A stretch of 8,781 nucleotides of DNA. Origin: Cyclobacteriaceae bacterium (GTDB taxonomy: Bacteria > Bacteroidota > Bacteroidia > Cytophagales > Cyclobacteriaceae). Below the pieces are notes generated by a model, which saw only the letters and a list, made by a program, of their open reading frames with translations, did not search any database and had not been told where the DNA came from. The translations under genes were made by a program, and so were the position numbers. The stretch covers positions 1 to 8,781 of the forward strand of contig JAUUZS010000144.1 in NCBI GenBank assembly GCA_030589835.1, given 5' to 3'. This document shows positions 6,811 through 8,781 of this stretch, one piece after another; the stretch's first letter is position 1; the number at the start of each line of letters is the position of its first letter.

Positions 6811-8598
6811 TTAATTCCTGTTTGTTACTAATTTCCCAATTTTGACAGCTTCTTCCAGTCTGAATCCTGCATCAAATTCTACTTCCTTCTGAATTCGATC
6901 GAGGTACAGATGCCTGAAATTTTTCAAAGTCGATAAGATTGGGTTTAATGCCGTGTGCCCTAATCCACAACGATTTGCCTTCATAATGCCACTCCATCGC
7001 TCGATATCCATCAGGTCCTGCATCACTCCCCTCCTTTCAATTATTTTAATCAATTTGTCCTTTACCAGAATCGGAAGTGTGCGGCAAGGCGTACAAGAAC
7101 CACATGATTCCTCAATAAAAAAATCAGTGAAATTCAACACAACTTCTTTTAAAATATTCCTCCTGTTATTAATAATTAACATAGAACCACCAGTAGCAAG
7201 ATCCTCATAGCCAAGTATCCGGTCGAATTCATTAGGACCAATACATGATCCTGAAGGCCCGCCAACCTGCACTCCCTGGACTTGTTCTGCTCCACACATT
7301 TCAAGAATATGTGTTATAGAAAATCCCCACTCTACCTCATACACTCCTGGGTAACGACAATCTCCGGAGATTGAAAGAAGCTTAGTGCCTGTAGAATCTC
7401 TGGTACCAAGCTTTTTATACCATTCACTTCCGTTTAGTATCACTTTCACAACAGAACAAAGCGTTTCTACATTATTTACAATTGTAGGTTGTCCCAGATA
7501 ACCTTTCTCAACTGGAAAAGGAGGTCTGTCACGAGGCTCTCCTCGTTTCCCTTCAGCAGATTCAATCAATGCAGATTCTTCACCACACACATAAGATCCT
7601 GCCCCAAATTGAATTCGAATATCAAAATCAAACCCTTTCTTCCCTCCTATATTTTTCCCTAATAATTTCTTCTCTCTCATTTCTTCCAGAATACTCTCAA
7701 GATATTTTTGTAGATATTTGTACTCATATCTCAAGTAAAGAATTCCTTCCTCAGCACCAATGGAATAGGCGGCAACCGCCATTCCTTCAAATAAAAGACC
7801 AGGTCGTTCCGTCATGATCACCCGATCCTTAAAGGTCCCGGGTTCGCCTTCATCGGCATTACAAAAAACATACCTTCGATCGCCGTGGGCTTTACGGCAA
7901 AAATCCCATTTTAATCCTGTTGGAAATCCTGCCCCTCCGCGTCCTCGAATATTCGAATATTTTACTTCTTCAATGACATCTTGAGGGCTCATACCAATGA
8001 TCTTATTAATAGCCTCTCCCAAGGTATAATCAGCTGATAATACAGGGCCTTTCTTCATGATATGGTTGTTGACAACAGCTCTAATAAGCTCATGACTATT
8101 GTTGCCATCACCATAGCTTGCCCGAAACATATCCTCCACTTTTATCCCATCCCGGATATCCTTGACGATTTCCTTAGCCCGAAAGGGAGTTAACCTGGTA
8201 AATACAAATCCATTTATTATAGCTGAAGGCTCCTGATCGCTCATTCCAATACATGAAGTATTAAAAAGTCCGATCTGCCCATCTTTGGTTACCTCGCCAA
8301 CTTTACATCCTGCTTCTTTTTCAAAAGCTTTGACAACTTCCTTTCTACCCGCCATGTGGGCTACTACACAATTATTGAGATAAACAGTGTATTTACCGCG
8401 TGACTCTTGCGAAAAAAAGTGATAAAATGTTATAGTTTGCTCAAGATCTACTCTTGAGATTTCTAAAGTATCTGCAATTTGGTCAACAGCATTTTCGTTT
8501 AAGAAACCAAGTGCATCCTGCGTGTCGATTAAGATGTCCATCAATCGCGTTTTATCCTCGCCGTACTTTTTGATGATAGCATCAACAGTTTTATTCAT
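6811..8598 (-). CDS. hoxF: NAD-reducing hydrogenase diaphorase subunit HoxF (NuoE-NuoF fusion)
   Basis: 595-residue flavoprotein that exchanges electrons with NAD(H) through FMN. Residues 1 to about 155 are a NuoE-like domain; about 170 to 595 are NuoF-like. NuoF motifs: glycine-rich RGRGGAGFPTGLKW (218-231) and CNADEGEPGTFKDR (246-259) for FMN/NADH, GAGSYVCGEESALIES (332-347), and [4Fe-4S] ligands Cys499, Cys502, Cys505 (ESCGSCTPCR) and Cys544 (RCGLG). In the NuoE-like part, the four [2Fe-2S] ligand columns read Asn75, Ala80, Cys116 and Ser120, so that cluster is probably absent; I recall similar losses in Ralstonia HoxF. The ATG at 8598 fits the family: MNKTVDAIIKKYGEDKTRL lines up from residue 1 with the Ralstonia start. 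This is the first gene of the six-gene operon. The fused form explains the lack of a separate hoxE. Confidence 0.96.
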   Translation of the reverse strand: MNKTVDAIIKKYGEDKTRLMDILIDTQDALGFLNENAVDQIADTLEISRVDLEQTITFYHFFSQESRGKYTVYLNNCVVAHMAGRKEVVKAFEKEAGCKVGEVTKDGQIGLFNTSCIGMSDQEPSAIINGFVFTRLTPFRAKEIVKDIRDGIKVEDMFRASYGDGNNSHELIRAVVNNHIMKKGPVLSADYTLGEAINKIIGMSPQDVIEEVKYSNIRGRGGAGFPTGLKWDFCRKAHGDRRYVFCNADEGEPGTFKDRVIMTERPGLLFEGMAVAAYSIGAEEGILYLRYEYKYLQKYLESILEEMREKKLLGKNIGGKKGFDFDIRIQFGAGSYVCGEESALIESAEGKRGEPRDRPPFPVEKGYLGQPTIVNNVETLCSVVKVILNGSEWYKKLGTRDSTGTKLLSISGDCRYPGVYEVEWGFSITHILEMCGAEQVQGVQVGGPSGSCIGPNEFDRILGYEDLATGGSMLIINNRRNILKEVVLNFTDFFIEESCGSCTPCRTLPILVKDKLIKIIERRGVMQDLMDIERWSGIMKANRCGLGHTALNPILSTLKNFRHLYLDRIQKEVEFDAGFRLEEAVKIGKLVTNRN

Positions 8599-8631
8599 AA
8601 CATCTATAGTTGATTTGTACTGAAAAAGAGT

Positions 8632-8694
8632 TTACTTATAATTGAAAAAATTTATTCCTTTTTAAAAAATGAACGCTTTATTCATTACTTATAA
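8632..8694. repeat. Direct repeat pair TTACTTATAA, 53 bp apart
   Basis: The 10-mer TTACTTATAA occurs at 8632-8641 and again at 8685-8694 (TTATAAGTAA when read towards hoxF). The 53-bp register is close to five helical turns, so a protein bound at both copies would face the same side of the DNA. Each copy also contains TATAAG on the minus strand, a possible -10 element. Chance occurrence in AT-rich DNA is not excluded. Confidence 0.35.
8668..8686. repeat. Inverted repeat AATGAA-N7-TTCATT upstream of hoxF
   Basis: Perfect 6-bp arms (8668-8673 and 8681-8686) around the spacer CGCTTTA, centred about 79 bp before the hoxF ATG. It abuts one copy of the 10-bp direct repeat. It might be a regulator site; the stem is too AT-rich and short to act as a terminator. 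Confidence 0.3.
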
Positions 8695-8705
8695 CAAAAT
8701 ACAGT

Positions 8706-8728
8706 TCACAATAAATCCTTGATTGTGA
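8706..8728. repeat. Inverted repeat TCACAAT-N9-ATTGTGA upstream of hoxF
   Basis: Perfect 7-bp arms (8706-8712 and 8722-8728) around a 9-bp spacer, centred about 119 bp before the hoxF ATG. It could be an operator for a dimeric regulator. The arms resemble CRP/FNR-type half-sites (TGTGA/TCACA), but in the reverse relative orientation to a standard CRP site. In DNA this AT-rich such a repeat can arise by chance. Confidence 0.35.
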
Positions 8729-8781
8729 TATTTTTTACAAAAAGAAAAAACTTTATTGATTAGGACGTGAATTATTGGTTG

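Larger units (their letters stand above)
8599..8781 (-). promoter_or_regulatory. AT-rich leader upstream of hoxF, presumed operon promoter region
   Basis: No gene is visible in these 183 bp before the right edge. The stretch is strikingly AT-rich, with runs of T and A, and is the only sizeable gap ahead of the hox genes, so the operon promoter most likely lies here or just beyond the edge. Read on the minus strand it contains two TATAAG elements that could serve as -10 sequences, but I find no convincing partner -35 and no clean Bacteroidota -33/-7 (TTTG / TAnnTTTG) pair. I also find no GG-N10-GC sigma-54 element. The exact promoter is not assigned. Confidence 0.5.

Noticed and set aside
6093..8598. 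Complex I genes nuoE/F/G, or the diaphorase of a formate dehydrogenase or [FeFe] hydrogenase
   Set aside because: HoxU ends at 235 residues without the NuoG molybdopterin-type domain, and the next genes are clear [NiFe] small and large subunits plus their protease, so the diaphorase belongs to a NAD-reducing [NiFe] hydrogenase.

Overview
The window (8,781 bp) reads as a piece of chromosome from a moderately AT-rich bacterium, most likely a member of the Bacteroidota. The grounds are the A-rich sequences without clear Shine-Dalgarno motifs ahead of most start codons, the GSFTDA form of the sigma-54 activator loop, and the overall style of the two-component pair. This placement is an inference from pattern memory. 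No rRNA, tRNA, CRISPR array, insertion sequence or prophage gene is visible, and every gene is intact except the first, which is cut by the left edge.

Left part, plus strand (1-2526): an NtrC-type response regulator (receiver, AAA+ and Fis-like HTH domains; its start lies outside the window) overlaps by 11 bp a membrane-anchored sensor histidine kinase (two TM segments, PAS-like, HisKA and HATPase domains). They look like one two-component operon.

Right part, minus strand (8598 down to 2571): a compact six-gene operon transcribed towards the two-component genes and meeting them tail to tail with a 44-bp gap. In transcription order it holds hoxF, hoxU, hoxY, hoxH, a hydrogenase maturation protease (hoxW-like) and a dihydroorotate-dehydrogenase-like flavoprotein. 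The first four encode a cytoplasmic NAD-reducing [NiFe] hydrogenase of the group 3d type. HoxF is the fused NuoE/NuoF type known from Cupriavidus/Ralstonia, and no separate hoxE is present. Electrons would run H2 -> NiFe site (HoxH) -> proximal 4Fe-4S cluster (HoxY) -> Fe-S relay (HoxU) -> 4Fe-4S cluster and FMN (HoxF) -> NAD+, or in reverse. The protease gene overlaps hoxH and should remove HoxH's 24-residue C-terminal peptide. No hyp genes for NiFe cofactor assembly and no hoxI are in the window.

The main oddity is the last operon gene: a DHODH-fold protein coupled to the protease gene by an ATGA overlap, with no Cys or Ser in the column that holds the catalytic base of true dihydroorotate dehydrogenases. 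The 183 bp upstream of hoxF are very AT-rich and presumably hold the operon promoter. They contain two inverted repeats and a 10-bp direct repeat spaced 53 bp apart, but no sigma-54 (-24/-12) promoter that would tie the neighbouring NtrC-type regulator to the operon.
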